The notes beneath the pieces are model-generated. The model had not been told where the DNA came from, did no database searches, and saw nothing but the letters and a program-made list of their open reading frames with translations. Positions 17,279-25,581 of a DNA stretch of 64,000 bases are shown here, one piece after another; the stretch's first letter is position 1, and every line of letters begins with the position of its first letter. Made by a program: the position numbers and the translations under genes. This stretch comes from DASUPK01 sp963736305 (GTDB taxonomy: Bacteria; Actinomycetota; Thermoleophilia; Solirubrobacterales; 70-9), in contig CAVTOD010000007.1 in the NCBI GenBank assembly GCA_963736305.1, positions 1-64,000 of the forward strand, given 5' to 3'.

Positions 17279-18622
17279 CTAGGCCGCGTCGACGCTGAGC
17301 TCTGAGCTCTCGCCGTTGGCGGGGTTGCCGTTCATCGAGCCGTTGCCGTTGATCCGGACCTGCAGGCGGCGAGCGGCCCGGCTGAGGCGCTTCGCCGCTC
17401 GCTCCGCGGCCGAGGCCTGGGCGCGGCCGATGAAGTCATGGACGAGGGCGTTGGCGTCGACCGGATGCTCGACCTGCGGCACGTGGCCGCACTGGTCGAG
17501 AACGACCTGCTGCGCGCTCGGCACGGCGTCCCGGACGTATCGGGAAAAGGCCAGGGGGACCAGGGGATCCTCGTCTCCCCAGACGAACAGCGAAGGCGGC
17601 TCGAGGTCCCTGAGGCGGGTGTAGAAGCCCTTCGGGCCCTTGGGCTCCTCCAGGTAGATGTGGCGGGCGGAGGCGTGGAACGCGACGCGTGCGTTGACCG
17701 ACCGGTAGGTGCGCAGGAACTCCTCCACGGCGACGTCGGCGGCGGACGGGTGAATCCGCTCGGGCCGGGAGAACATGCTCCAGAACTGCTGGCGCACCAG
17801 GGCGTCGCCGAAGGTGTGGGGGATCGCGGCGAGCTCGGGCCGAAGCAGCTTCACGACCGGGACGAAGTGACGGCGACGGCGCCAGGCCATCGAGGGGCAG
17901 AGCAGGCTGAGGCTGCGGACCCGGTCCGGTTCCCGGAGCCCGACCTCGATCGCCACCCTCCCTCCGAGGGAGTTGCCCACCAGGTGCGCGCGGTCGATTC
18001 CCGCCGCGTCCATGAACCGGATCACCGCGCGGGCGAACCAGGGGGCGTCGTAGGGCGCCCGCAGCGGCTTCGACGACGATCCGAATCCCGGGAGGTCGAT
18101 GGCGTGAACCGTGTACTCCGGGGTCAGGGCGGAGACGGTCTCGAAGAAGCTCGTCTTGTTGCTGCCGAGCCCATGGATCAGGATCACGGTCTCGATGCCG
18201 TCACCGGCGGTGAGGGTCGAGATCCGGGCCTTGCCGGCTCGCACCTCGTGGATCCGGACGAGGGGCGGCCTGCCGTTGGGGAGCTTGAAGAATCCCTCGA
18301 AGGCGACCGCGAGATCGAGGTTGCCGCGCGCCCAGAGCCGCCGAGAGCGGAACGCATCCAATCCCGAGAGCTGGCCTTCGCGGAGCTCGAGCCAGGTCGC
18401 CGCGTCGGTCCCGATCACGACGTCCGGGTCGCTCTTCGGCGAGGCGCTGACCTCGCAGCCGTTCTCGTCCAGCTCGACGGCCCAGCTCAGCCCGAGGTCG
18501 TCCAGCTCTATGCGATAGCTGGCGCTGAAGCCGGGATCGGCTCCAAGGTAGCGCTGGGGGAGGGAGGCAAACGCATCCTCCACAGCGCGCAGACGCTGAT
18601 GCTCAAGCGGTGCCTGAGTCAC
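17279..18622 (-). CDS. SCP2-like domain fused to alpha/beta hydrolase
   Basis: 447 residues. Residues 8-110 resemble a sterol-carrier-protein-2 domain (YRIELDDLGLSWAVEL, VVIGTDAATWLELREGQLSGLDAF), a lipid-binding fold. Residues 130-400 are an alpha/beta hydrolase with oxyanion HGLGSNK, nucleophile elbow GNSLGG, acid WGDEDPL and histidine CGHVPQVEHP. A positively charged tail follows, with an Asn/Gly/Met-rich end. The pairing suggests an esterase or thioesterase acting on a lipid presented by the SCP2 domain; that is inference. It converges on the coiled-coil gene. Confidence 0.85.
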   Translation of the reverse strand: MTQAPLEHQRLRAVEDAFASLPQRYLGADPGFSASYRIELDDLGLSWAVELDENGCEVSASPKSDPDVVIGTDAATWLELREGQLSGLDAFRSRRLWARGNLDLAVAFEGFFKLPNGRPPLVRIHEVRAGKARISTLTAGDGIETVILIHGLGSNKTSFFETVSALTPEYTVHAIDLPGFGSSSKPLRAPYDAPWFARAVIRFMDAAGIDRAHLVGNSLGGRVAIEVGLREPDRVRSLSLLCPSMAWRRRRHFVPVVKLLRPELAAIPHTFGDALVRQQFWSMFSRPERIHPSAADVAVEEFLRTYRSVNARVAFHASARHIYLEEPKGPKGFYTRLRDLEPPSLFVWGDEDPLVPLAFSRYVRDAVPSAQQVVLDQCGHVPQVEHPVDANALVHDFIGRAQASAAERAAKRLSRAARRLQVRINGNGSMNGNPANGESSELSVDAA

Positions 18623-18742
18623 GGCCGCCCCAGATTACTGGCCCGAACGGTTGTTCCCACTCATCGGTTTTGCGTGTTTGTCCGCTTCCCTGCGGAATAT
18701 GCGTGTTTCCCGTGCCCGAATAGCATCCGCGGCGTGGCGGGC

Positions 18743-20083
18743 ATGCGCATCCAGGACACGCTCAGCGGCGAGACCCGCGAGCTCGACTCCCGGGATCCCG
18801 GCGAGGTCGGCATCTACGCGTGCGGCCCGACGGTGTACGGGCGGATCCATATCGGGAACGCGCGGCCGTTCGTCCTGTTCACGCTGCTCAAGCGCTTCCT
18901 CGAGCACGAGGGGTTGAACGCCAAGCTCGTCATCAACGTCACGGACATCAACGACAAGATCTATGACGCGGCCCGCGAGGCCGGCAAGCCATCCGCGGAG
19001 TACGCGGAGGAGATGACCGCCGCCTACATCGCGGACACGGACGCTCTCGGGATCGGCCGGCCCGATGCCGAGCCGCTCGCCACGGAGACGATCGACGAGA
19101 TCGTCTCGCTGATCGAGGCCCTGATCGAGAGCGGCCACGCCTACCAGGCCAACGGCGATGTGTACTTCCGCGTCCGCAGCTTCGACGGCTACGGCAAGCT
19201 CTCCAACCGGGATACGGCGGAGATGGATCAGGGGGAGGAGGCCGGGACGGCCTCGCTCAAGGAGGACGCGCTCGACTTCGCCCTCTGGAAGGGCCAGAAG
19301 GAGGACGAGGACACCGCGTGGGACTCGCCGTGGGGCAAGGGCCGGCCCGGCTGGCACATCGAATGCTCGGCGATGTCGGAGAAGGAGCTCGGCCCGGACT
19401 TCGCGATCCATGGCGGCGGCATCGACCTGGTCTTCCCCCACCACGAGAACGAGATCGCGCAGACCGAGGCGGCCCGCGGACTGCCCCTCGCCCGCGTCTG
19501 GATGCACAACGGGATGGTCCAGATCGACGAGGAGAAGATGTCCAAGTCGGTCGGCAACATCTTCCAGCTCTCCGAGGCGATCGACCGCTACGGCGGCCAG
19601 ACCGTGGTCGCCTACCTCGCCTCAGGGCACTACCGCCAGCCGCTCGCGTTCTCGGACGAGCAGCTCACCGAGGCCGCCGCTCGCGTCGACCGGATTCGCA
19701 ACTACCTGCGCGACGCGCCCGGAGGGGATCCGGATGAGTTCCTGATCGAGAAGCGCCGGGCGTTCCTCGACGCGCTGGCCGACGACTTCAACACGCCGCA
19801 GGCCTTCGCGGTCCTCTTCGAGATCGTCGCCGAGGGAAACAGACGCGAGCTCCTTGGAGCCCGCGGAGTCCTGGAGGAGCTTCTCCCGCTGCTCGGCCTC
19901 GACTCGCTGCTGGCGCAGGACGAGGCCCCGCCACCCGAGGCGGAGGAGCTGCTCGCCCAGCGCCAGGAGGCGCGGGCCGCAAAGGACTTCGGCCTCGCTG
20001 ACTCTCTCCGAGACAAGCTGGCCGAGATGGGCTGGGAGGTCCGCGACGAGGCCGGCGGCGCCCGGCTCGTCCGGCGCCGCTAG
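18743..20083 (+). CDS. cysS: Cysteinyl-tRNA synthetase
   Basis: 446 residues from ATG 18743 (GTG 18734 would add three). Class I motifs: the zinc/active-site start YACGPTVYG, HIGN (HIGH-equivalent), GWHIECSAM, FPHHENEIAQ and KMSKS. It charges tRNA-Cys. The anticodon-binding C-terminal domain is present. The upstream region has a 9-base direct repeat (TGCGTGTTT at 18671 and 18700) and no visible T-box. rlmB follows after two bases. Confidence 0.97.
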   Translation: MRIQDTLSGETRELDSRDPGEVGIYACGPTVYGRIHIGNARPFVLFTLLKRFLEHEGLNAKLVINVTDINDKIYDAAREAGKPSAEYAEEMTAAYIADTDALGIGRPDAEPLATETIDEIVSLIEALIESGHAYQANGDVYFRVRSFDGYGKLSNRDTAEMDQGEEAGTASLKEDALDFALWKGQKEDEDTAWDSPWGKGRPGWHIECSAMSEKELGPDFAIHGGGIDLVFPHHENEIAQTEAARGLPLARVWMHNGMVQIDEEKMSKSVGNIFQLSEAIDRYGGQTVVAYLASGHYRQPLAFSDEQLTEAAARVDRIRNYLRDAPGGDPDEFLIEKRRAFLDALADDFNTPQAFAVLFEIVAEGNRRELLGARGVLEELLPLLGLDSLLAQDEAPPPEAEELLAQRQEARAAKDFGLADSLRDKLAEMGWEVRDEAGGARLVRRR

Positions 20084-20085
20084 CG

Positions 20086-20745
20086 GTGGCCGATCGCGAG
20101 TGGATCTACGGACGCCGGCCGGTGGCCGAGGCCGAGCGCGGCCGGCGCCGGGTTCACCGGATCTGGCGAGCGCCCGACACCGCGGCGGAGGAGCTCGAGC
20201 GCCTCTGCGGATCCCCGGACCATCAGGGGATCGTCGCCGAGGTGGACCCCTACCCCTATGCCGACCCCACCTCCCTGCTCGACGCGGACGACGCGCTGGT
20301 CGTGGCACTCGATCAGGTCCAGGACCCGCACAACCTGGGTGCGGTCTGCCGGGCGGCCGAGGTCGCCGGCGCCGCCGGCGTGGTGATCCCGGAGCGGCGT
20401 GCCGCCTCGGTGACGGCGGCGGCGTGCAAGGCCTCGGCTGGAGCGGTGGAGCATCTGCCAGTGGCCCGGGTGCGGAATCTGGCCGACTGGCTGGAGGACG
20501 CGAAGCGGCGCGAGGCCTGGATCTACGGCGCCACCGCGGACGCCGAGCGCCTCTATACGGAGGTCGAGTGGGCGGGTCGCGCCGTGCTCGCGCTCGGCTC
20601 GGAGGGCTCGGGGCTGCGGAAGCGAGTTGCCCAGACCTGCGACGAGCTGGTCTCGATTCCGCTCGCGGGCAGGGTCGGGTCGCTGAACGCCTCGGTGGCG
20701 GCTGCGGTGATCCTCTTCGAGGCGCGTCGGCAGCGAGCCGGCTAG
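20086..20745 (+). CDS. rlmB: TrmH/SpoU family RNA 2'-O-methyltransferase (RlmB-like)
   Basis: 219 residues from GTG 20086. A shortened N-terminal RNA-binding domain (WIYGRRPVAEA) is followed by the knotted SPOUT domain: LDQVQDPHNLGAVCRAAE, ALGSEGSGLRK and IPLAGRVGSLNASVAAA. The last motifs form the AdoMet-binding trefoil knot. It probably methylates 23S rRNA G2251. It is about 25 residues shorter than E. coli RlmB. Its stop overlaps the stop of the convergent DUF1330 gene in the palindrome CTAG (20742-20745). Confidence 0.92.
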   Translation: MADREWIYGRRPVAEAERGRRRVHRIWRAPDTAAEELERLCGSPDHQGIVAEVDPYPYADPTSLLDADDALVVALDQVQDPHNLGAVCRAAEVAGAAGVVIPERRAASVTAAACKASAGAVEHLPVARVRNLADWLEDAKRREAWIYGATADAERLYTEVEWAGRAVLALGSEGSGLRKRVAQTCDELVSIPLAGRVGSLNASVAAAVILFEARRQRAG

Positions 20746-21137
20746 CCGCCGGTGAACCCGCTCGGGTCCAGCGAGTCCATCGCACGCAGCTCCGAGCGGC
20801 GCAGCGCCTCGGTTCGCAGGTGCGCGATCTCCTGGTAGGCCGGCGAGGAGACCATGTCGAGGAACGCCTGCCGGGTCGGGTACTCGACCAGGACCATCAG
20901 GTCCCAGGAGCCTTCTCCGATCAGAGACTCGGAGGGCTGACCGGCGAAGACCGGACGGCCTCCGACGCCATCGAGGATCGGAGCCACCGCCGTGCCGTAC
21001 TCGGCGTAGCGCTCCGCCCCACCGTCGGGAACGAACTCCAGGAGGTTGAGCATGTAGACCGGCCCGTCGGAGGCGCGCCCGGCAAAGGCGGCGAAATCCT
21101 CCTCGTTCAGCCTCTCGGCGCCGCCCTTGGCTTCCAT
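20742..21137 (-). CDS. DUF1330-type small alpha/beta-barrel protein
   Basis: 131 residues from ATG 21137. The ferredoxin-like dimeric fold is suggested by VYMLNLLEFVP, a central WDLMVLVEYPTRQAFLDMVSSPAYQEIAHLRTEAL in two parts, matching DUF1330 proteins. Role unknown. It lies downstream of the flavin reductase gene on the same strand with 35 bases between, so it may be the last gene of the yceI-led unit. Confidence 0.8.
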   Translation of the reverse strand: MEAKGGAERLNEEDFAAFAGRASDGPVYMLNLLEFVPDGGAERYAEYGTAVAPILDGVGGRPVFAGQPSESLIGEGSWDLMVLVEYPTRQAFLDMVSSPAYQEIAHLRTEALRRSELRAMDSLDPSGFTGG

Positions 21138-21172
21138 CCTCGGCAACCCTAGCGGCGAGGTCTGCGCCGGGA

Positions 21173-21739
21173 TCAGGCGGCTACCTGTACAGGCTCCGCG
21201 GCCTGCTCCGCCAGCGCGACCAGCTCGTCGAGGATCTCGGCGTAGCGGTCCCGCAGCTCCTGCTCGGAGAGCCGCCCGTCCTCGGTAAAGGCGTCATCTG
21301 CATGACCCACCGGGAGATCCATGTCGATCACGCGGGCGCCGCTCGCGCCGAGGACCTTGCGTGCCTCGGCCTGCGACCAGACCGCGCCGAACATGCCGGT
21401 GCTCGCGCCTACGACGGCGGCGGGCTTGCCCCAGAGCGCGTTCTCACCCTTTGGCCGGGACGCCCAGTCCAGGGCGTTCTTGAGCTGGCCGGGGATCGAG
21501 GAGTTGTATTCCGGTGTGGCGATCAGGATCGCGTCGGCGGACTCGATCGCCTCTCGCAGCCGGCGGGCGCCTTCCGGGCCCGCGCCCCGATCGTCGTCCT
21601 CGTCGTAGGGCTCGACCGCCTTGAGCCCGTCGAAGATCTCGAGCGCCACGGACGGCGGCATCAGCTCCGCCGCCGTCCGCAGCAGCTCGGTGTTGTGGGA
21701 GTCGCGACGCAGGCTTCCTGAGATCGCGAGCAGATGCAT
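21173..21739 (-). CDS. NADPH-dependent FMN reductase family protein
   Basis: 188 residues. Flavodoxin-like fold with the phosphate loop GSLRRDSHNTELL at the start, the FMN-contact motif TPEYNSSIPGQLKNALDWASRP and AVVGAS. It should reduce FMN, quinones or similar acceptors with NAD(P)H. It begins two bases after the yceI stop, and the pair is divergent from marR. Confidence 0.93.
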   Translation of the reverse strand: MHLLAISGSLRRDSHNTELLRTAAELMPPSVALEIFDGLKAVEPYDEDDDRGAGPEGARRLREAIESADAILIATPEYNSSIPGQLKNALDWASRPKGENALWGKPAAVVGASTGMFGAVWSQAEARKVLGASGARVIDMDLPVGHADDAFTEDGRLSEQELRDRYAEILDELVALAEQAAEPVQVAA

Positions 21740-21741
21740 GG

Positions 21742-22290
21742 CTACGACCCGTGCTTGATGAGCTCGAGGTGGACGGAGAGGGTGACCTCGTCGCCGAGGG
21801 CCTTACCGCCGCCCGGCAGCTCCATCTGCCAGTCGAGGCCGTAGTCGTGCCGGTCGACCTTCGTCTCGAGGTCGAGCCCGATGTGGTCGTTGCCGCTCGG
21901 GCCTGGCGCCGGCCCGCTGAGCTCGCCGCGGGCCACGACCGGCTTGGTGATACCGCTGACGGTCAACTCGCCATCGACGACCACCTGGTCGTCATCGGCC
22001 TTGATCTCGGTGGACTGGAACGAGATCTCCGGCGTCTTCTCGGCATCGAAGAACTCGGGGGAGAGCAGGTGGGCTTGGAGGTTCTCCTCCTTGACCTGGA
22101 CGCTCTCGACGGGAACGCGGCCCGAGAGCTGCGGCTGGCCGGAGGAAGCGCTGAGGGTTGCCTCGAACTTGCCGAAGCTGCCCCGGAAAGTCCCGACGAC
22201 GTGCTTGACGGCAAATCCGACATGCGAATGCACGGGATCTGATTGCCAGGTGCCGCTCGGGATGGTTGACTCTGCTTGTGCCGTTGCCAT
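21742..22290 (-). CDS. YceI family polyisoprenoid-binding-like protein
   Basis: 182 residues. YceI lipocalin-like fold: WQSDPVHSHVGFAVKHVVGTFRGSF at the start, FQSTEIKADDDQVVVDGELTVSGITKPV and HDYGLDW near the end. These proteins bind isoprenoid quinone-like lipids. No signal peptide is present, so it is cytoplasmic here. AAAGGAG sits eight bases before the ATG. It shares a 62-base control region with marR. Confidence 0.93.
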   Translation of the reverse strand: MATAQAESTIPSGTWQSDPVHSHVGFAVKHVVGTFRGSFGKFEATLSASSGQPQLSGRVPVESVQVKEENLQAHLLSPEFFDAEKTPEISFQSTEIKADDDQVVVDGELTVSGITKPVVARGELSGPAPGPSGNDHIGLDLETKVDRHDYGLDWQMELPGGGKALGDEVTLSVHLELIKHGS

Positions 22291-22322
22291 TTGAAGGACT
22301 CCTTTGGGTGAGGTAGACTTAG

Positions 22323-22334
22323 TTGACCTGTCAA
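22323..22334. promoter_or_regulatory. Palindromic MarR-type operator
   Basis: TTGAC-CT-GTCAA is a perfect inverted repeat in the gap between yceI and marR. Its size and symmetry fit a MarR dimer site that would repress both genes. The nearby CTTGACTACAC may be a second half-site. Confidence 0.65.
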
Positions 22335-22352
22335 ACAGTTTAGCAGAGACAC

Positions 22353-22826
22353 TTGACTACACAACAGTTGAAAACTCAAACACTTCCGTCGACCGATGCG
22401 TTCGGCAGGCTGCTGAGCGCCCACGCGGCCCTCGTCCGCGAGCTGAGCGCAGCGCTGGTGGAAAGCCACGGGTTGACGATCAACGACTACGGCTGTCTGC
22501 TCCTCCTATCGCGAGCGGGCGAGGAGGGCATGCGGCGCATCGACCTGGCAAACGAGTTGCAACTCTCCCCCTCGGGGATCACGCGGTTGCTCGATCGCCT
22601 GGAGGACCAGGGGCTGGTCGGGAAGGGCGAGTGCAAGTCGGATGCGCGGGTGAGCTACGCGATCCTTACCGACGAGGGCCTCGCCAAGCTCCGGGATGCC
22701 GCGCCCGGCCATGTCGAGGACATCGAGCGAAGGCTCGGCGCCGTCCTCAGCGATGAGGAGATCAAGACGCTGACCGAGTTGCTCGGGCGCCTCGGGGAGC
22801 CCCAGGGCGACTGCACCCCGGACTGA
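22353..22826 (+). CDS. MarR family transcriptional regulator
   Basis: 157 residues from TTG 22353; no ATG or GTG is available upstream of the conserved fold. The winged helix is intact: LTINDYGCLLLLSRA, MRRIDLANELQLSPSGITRLLDRLEDQGLV and the wing ending in YAILTDEGL. It probably senses an oxidant or phenolic ligand and represses the divergent yceI-reductase pair and itself. A Cys at residue 51 and one at 93 could be redox-active. Confidence 0.9.
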   Translation: MTTQQLKTQTLPSTDAFGRLLSAHAALVRELSAALVESHGLTINDYGCLLLLSRAGEEGMRRIDLANELQLSPSGITRLLDRLEDQGLVGKGECKSDARVSYAILTDEGLAKLRDAAPGHVEDIERRLGAVLSDEEIKTLTELLGRLGEPQGDCTPD

Positions 22827-22844
22827 GCAGCTGAACCGCCTGCG

Positions 22845-23561
22845 CTAGCCGACCGGCGCCTCGGGCGCGGCGGGCGCCGTCGGCGCTCCAGCTCCGCCAC
22901 CAAGGTCGAAGAAGAGGATGCTCGCGACCAGGGCGGCCACCGGCGCGGTCAGGACGTTGGCGATGGCCTGCAGGATCACCCGGCCGGCGTCGCCAAGCGC
23001 GGCGCCGATCAGGCCGGCGACCAGCGAGACGGCGAACACGATCAGAAAGGCCAGCACGATCGCGCCGAACACCGGCCAGCCGTTGCCGCGGACGAGCTCG
23101 CGGCTGCGGCCGAAGGCACTGAACACACCCTCACCCTCCACGACGATCGACGGTGCGATCACGGCCCAGATGGTGAGCAGGATCAGCCCGGGCACGATGA
23201 TCAGCACGAAGCCGATCGCGATCGCGAGCCCTGCCAGGATCCCATTGAGGATCAGCGTGCCGATGTAGGGCGCCGCGGCGGAGAAGAGCTCACCGACGGT
23301 GTTGTCGCGCCGGCCGTCGCGAACGTCCTGGACCAGCTTCACCACGTAGCCGGTGTAGAGGAAGCTGGCCGCGAAGGCGATCAAGGCTCCCAGGAGTACG
23401 AGGGCGAGGCTGCCTGAGACGGCCAGCAGCCCGTTCACCACCGCGGCGATGCCGATCACGATCACCGCCCCGCCCAGCAAGGCGCCGGCCTGGCTCTGGT
23501 AGGTCTTGAAGGCCTCGCCGATCACTCGGCCGGGCTCGATCCGGTTGCCGCTCGCTTCCAT
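22845..23561 (-). CDS. Multi-pass membrane protein (GDPD/YIP1-like membrane domain)
   Basis: 238 residues from ATG 23561, preceded by the strong Shine-Dalgarno AAAGGAGGAGG. Five to six long hydrophobic segments follow a cytoplasmic start (VIGEAFKTYQSQAG). The segment SIVVEGEGVFSAFGRSRELVRGN between helices is typical of membrane proteins resembling the glycerophosphodiesterase membrane domain. The end is an Ala/Pro/Gly tail. No enzymatic residues are seen. Confidence 0.8.
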   Translation of the reverse strand: MEASGNRIEPGRVIGEAFKTYQSQAGALLGGAVIVIGIAAVVNGLLAVSGSLALVLLGALIAFAASFLYTGYVVKLVQDVRDGRRDNTVGELFSAAAPYIGTLILNGILAGLAIAIGFVLIIVPGLILLTIWAVIAPSIVVEGEGVFSAFGRSRELVRGNGWPVFGAIVLAFLIVFAVSLVAGLIGAALGDAGRVILQAIANVLTAPVAALVASILFFDLGGGAGAPTAPAAPEAPVG

Positions 23562-23863
23562 CACTCCTCCTCCTTTGGGTTCGCCGGGTGGCGCGGTCGA
23601 ATGACCCGCGATCGCACGCCGAGCGGGACACCGATTACCAGTGGCCGCGGACGGATGACCCGATCGGAGCCCTCCCAGGCACGGATCCTGCAAGCCGAAT
23701 TGCATCGGCTCCGAACCGTGGTTGACTTTCCCGGATCCGCGAGTAGGCTGCTCCGCGACGAAAGGGTGAACCTCAGGTCGAGCCTGACGGACAGCACCCG
23801 GACCGAAAGGCGTCTCCAGGGGAGGTACGGAGCGCCACAGAACACCCCCAAGAGGAGGTTGCT
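23562..23863 (+). promoter_or_regulatory. Control region upstream of the sigma-H-like gene
   Basis: This 302-base gap has no gene. A plausible housekeeping promoter reads TTGACT (23722-23727), 16 bases, TAGGCT (23744-23749), with the palindrome CGGATCCG in the spacer. The transcript would have a leader of about 105 bases. AGAGGAGG (23851-23858) is the ribosome-binding site for the GTG at 23864. Confidence 0.5.
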
Positions 23864-24562
23864 GTGGCTGTACCTACCCCAAGCACAGAAGAGCACGCAG
23901 TCGTTCCCGCCCGCGCCATCCCCGATGGCGCCCGCAACAAGGGACCGGGCCCGGACGACGAGTTCCTCGTCGCGCTGGCCAAGCACGGCCGGACCGACGC
24001 ATACGACCAGCTGGTGCGCCGCTACAGGCGCTTCGTGCGGGTCAAGTCCTCGTCCTACTTCCTGCTCGGCGGCGACGCCGACGACCTGATGCAGGAGGGA
24101 ATGCTGGGCCTGTTCAAGGCGATCCGCGACTACCGCCCCGAGCGGGAGTCGAGTTTCCGCGGCTTCGCCGAGCTCTGCATCACCCGGCAGATCATCACCG
24201 CGGTGAAGACCGCGACCCGCAACAAGCACACCCCGCTCAACCAGTACGTCTCGTTCAGCCAGACACCGGCTGCCGCCGGGGCCGACTCGGAGACCACTCT
24301 CGAGGAGGTCCTGCCCGGACCGTCTGTCCGCGACCCCGCAAATCAGGTGATCGCGGGCGAGGAGCTCGAGAGCCTGGTCGCCTGCCTGACCAGCGTCCTC
24401 TCGGAGCTCGAAAGTCGCGTGCTGGCGCTCTACCTCGACGGTCACTCGTATGAGGTGGTCGGGGAGAAGCTCGACTGCGACACGAAGACGGTCGACAACG
24501 CCCTGCAGCGCGTCAAGCGCAAGGTCGGCATCCACCTCGACTCCCGCGCGGTGAAGGTCTGA
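23864..24562 (+). CDS. sigH: Sigma factor of the SigH (sigma-30, Spo0H) type
   Basis: 232 residues from GTG 23864 with AGAGGAGG five bases upstream. Region 2 is strikingly close to Bacillus sigma-H: KSSSYFLLGGDADDLMQEGM, then SFRGFAELCITRQIITAVKT and the KHTPLNQYVS segment. Region 4 reads LESRVLALYLDGHSYEVV and NALQRVKRK. The location after rlmB is also as in Bacillus. It should direct RNA polymerase to a stationary-phase or stress regulon; sporulation is not implied. No anti-sigma gene is adjacent. A hairpin terminator follows. Confidence 0.93.
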   Translation: MAVPTPSTEEHAVVPARAIPDGARNKGPGPDDEFLVALAKHGRTDAYDQLVRRYRRFVRVKSSSYFLLGGDADDLMQEGMLGLFKAIRDYRPERESSFRGFAELCITRQIITAVKTATRNKHTPLNQYVSFSQTPAAAGADSETTLEEVLPGPSVRDPANQVIAGEELESLVACLTSVLSELESRVLALYLDGHSYEVVGEKLDCDTKTVDNALQRVKRKVGIHLDSRAVKV

Positions 24563-24625
24563 CGACTTCCATCATCAAACGGGTTGCTCCTGTGGAGCAC
24601 CCTCGCATGTACGGCACGGCAGCCA

Positions 24626-24653
24626 AGCGGCCGTCCCGCAAGGGGCGGCCGCT
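24626..24653. terminator. GC-rich hairpin, probably bidirectional terminator
   Basis: Twelve-base arms (24626-24637 and 24642-24653) with one mismatch close a GCAA loop, then CTATTTG. It sits 63 bases after the sigH stop and directly abuts the stop codon of the convergent gene at 24654, so it can end both transcripts. Confidence 0.75.
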
Positions 24654-24977
24654 CTATTTGCGGCGCAGGCCCTTTGTGAACCGGCTGGCGAAGCCGCTCG
24701 TGGCGACGGTCTTCACCAGCTCGCGTGGCTCGGTCTTGGCGAGCAGCGACTTGAGCTCCTTGCGCTGGCGATCGGAGAGGTTCGAGGGGCGGCCCTTCGA
24801 GGCCTTGACGATCTCGACCATGCGCTGCCGATCCTTTTCGGTCAGCCGCGTATTGACGTGGTTGCGGACCGCCAGCACGACCTCGGCGGCGGCGAGCAGC
24901 CAGGCGCCGCGCGCCAGCCAGCGACCGCGCGCCGCGGCGGCGCCGGGGTCCGAGAGGGATTCGCGAAGATCGGCCAC
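24654..24977 (-). CDS. Small single-TM protein with basic tail
   Basis: 107 residues from GTG 24977. A weak hydrophobic helix (GAWLLAAAEVVLAV, about 26-40) is followed by a Lys/Arg-rich helical region with RLTEKDRQRMVEIVKASKGR and LSDRQRKELKSLLAKTEP. I do not recognise the family. The regular amphipathic pattern and the clean convergence on a terminator support a real gene. The basic region could contact nucleic acid or membrane. Confidence 0.6.
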   Translation of the reverse strand: MADLRESLSDPGAAAARGRWLARGAWLLAAAEVVLAVRNHVNTRLTEKDRQRMVEIVKASKGRPSNLSDRQRKELKSLLAKTEPRELVKTVATSGFASRFTKGLRRK

Positions 24978-25059
24978 GCCGGGAGTATGCCCCACCGTCC
25001 GTCCACCAACCCGGTTATTGAGGATCCGGCTTCTGTTGACGCGATCCGATAGAGCAGTG

Positions 25060-25476
25060 ATGAGGCTCAGGTATGCCATCGGAGGGATCGCCGCCGCCGC
25101 GCTGCTCGCACTGCCGGCCGGCGCCGCGGCTTCGCAGGACGATCAGGCCACGAGCCTGACCGCGCAGCAGTGCAGCCAGGAACGAGCCTCCCTCGGGAAG
25201 AGGGCGTTCCGCAAGCGCTACGGCGCGAAGCACACCATGCGCTCCTGCGCCAAGCGGACCCGCCCGGCGGTCAATGCCGCCCTCGACACCGCCGGCTCGG
25301 ACTGCCAGGACGAGCTCGCCCAGAGCGGCACCAGCCAGTTCATCGAAAACTACGGCGAGGACGCCACGGACACGCTCGACAACGCGATGGCCGAGTGTGT
25401 CGCCGAGGACACCGACGAGATCCTCAATCCGGAGGACTACGTCGACGACGGCAGCGACGACGGCTCGGACTCTTAG
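25060..25476 (+). CDS. Small secreted protein with four cysteines
   Basis: 138 residues from ATG 25060. An export signal is clear: MRLRYAIGGIAAAALLALP then AGAAAS as cleavage region. The mature part has four Cys (QQC, RSC, SDC, AEC contexts), likely two disulfides, and ends in an acidic Asp/Gly/Ser tail. No family recognised. It precedes the tRNA gene by 31 bases. Confidence 0.72.
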   Translation: MRLRYAIGGIAAAALLALPAGAAASQDDQATSLTAQQCSQERASLGKRAFRKRYGAKHTMRSCAKRTRPAVNAALDTAGSDCQDELAQSGTSQFIENYGEDATDTLDNAMAECVAEDTDEILNPEDYVDDGSDDGSDS

Positions 25477-25507
25477 CCGCTGGGTTCGGGCATACCCTGT
25501 CCGGGCT

Positions 25508-25580
25508 GCCCGGATAGCTCAATTGGTAGAGCACGGTCCTTGTAAGGCCGCGGCTGTGGGTTCGAGTCCCACTCCGGGCT
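25508..25580 (+). tRNA. tRNA-Thr (anticodon TGT)
   Basis: A complete 73-base cloverleaf. The acceptor arm pairs GCCCGGA with TCCGGGC and leaves discriminator T. The D arm is GCTC...GAGC, the anticodon loop CTTGTAA (anticodon TGT, reading ACA) and the T arm GTGGG-TTCGAGT-CCCAC. CCA is not encoded. The next gene begins one base after it. Confidence 0.97.
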
Positions 25581-25581
25581 C

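Noticed and set aside
17438..18742. Long upstream extension of the cysS frame
   Set aside because: It runs antisense through the SCP2-hydrolase gene; the conserved CysS sequence begins at the ATG 18743.
18623..18742. Possible T-box or riboswitch before cysS
   Set aside because: Only a 9-base direct repeat is visible; no T-box sequence or suitable stem series.
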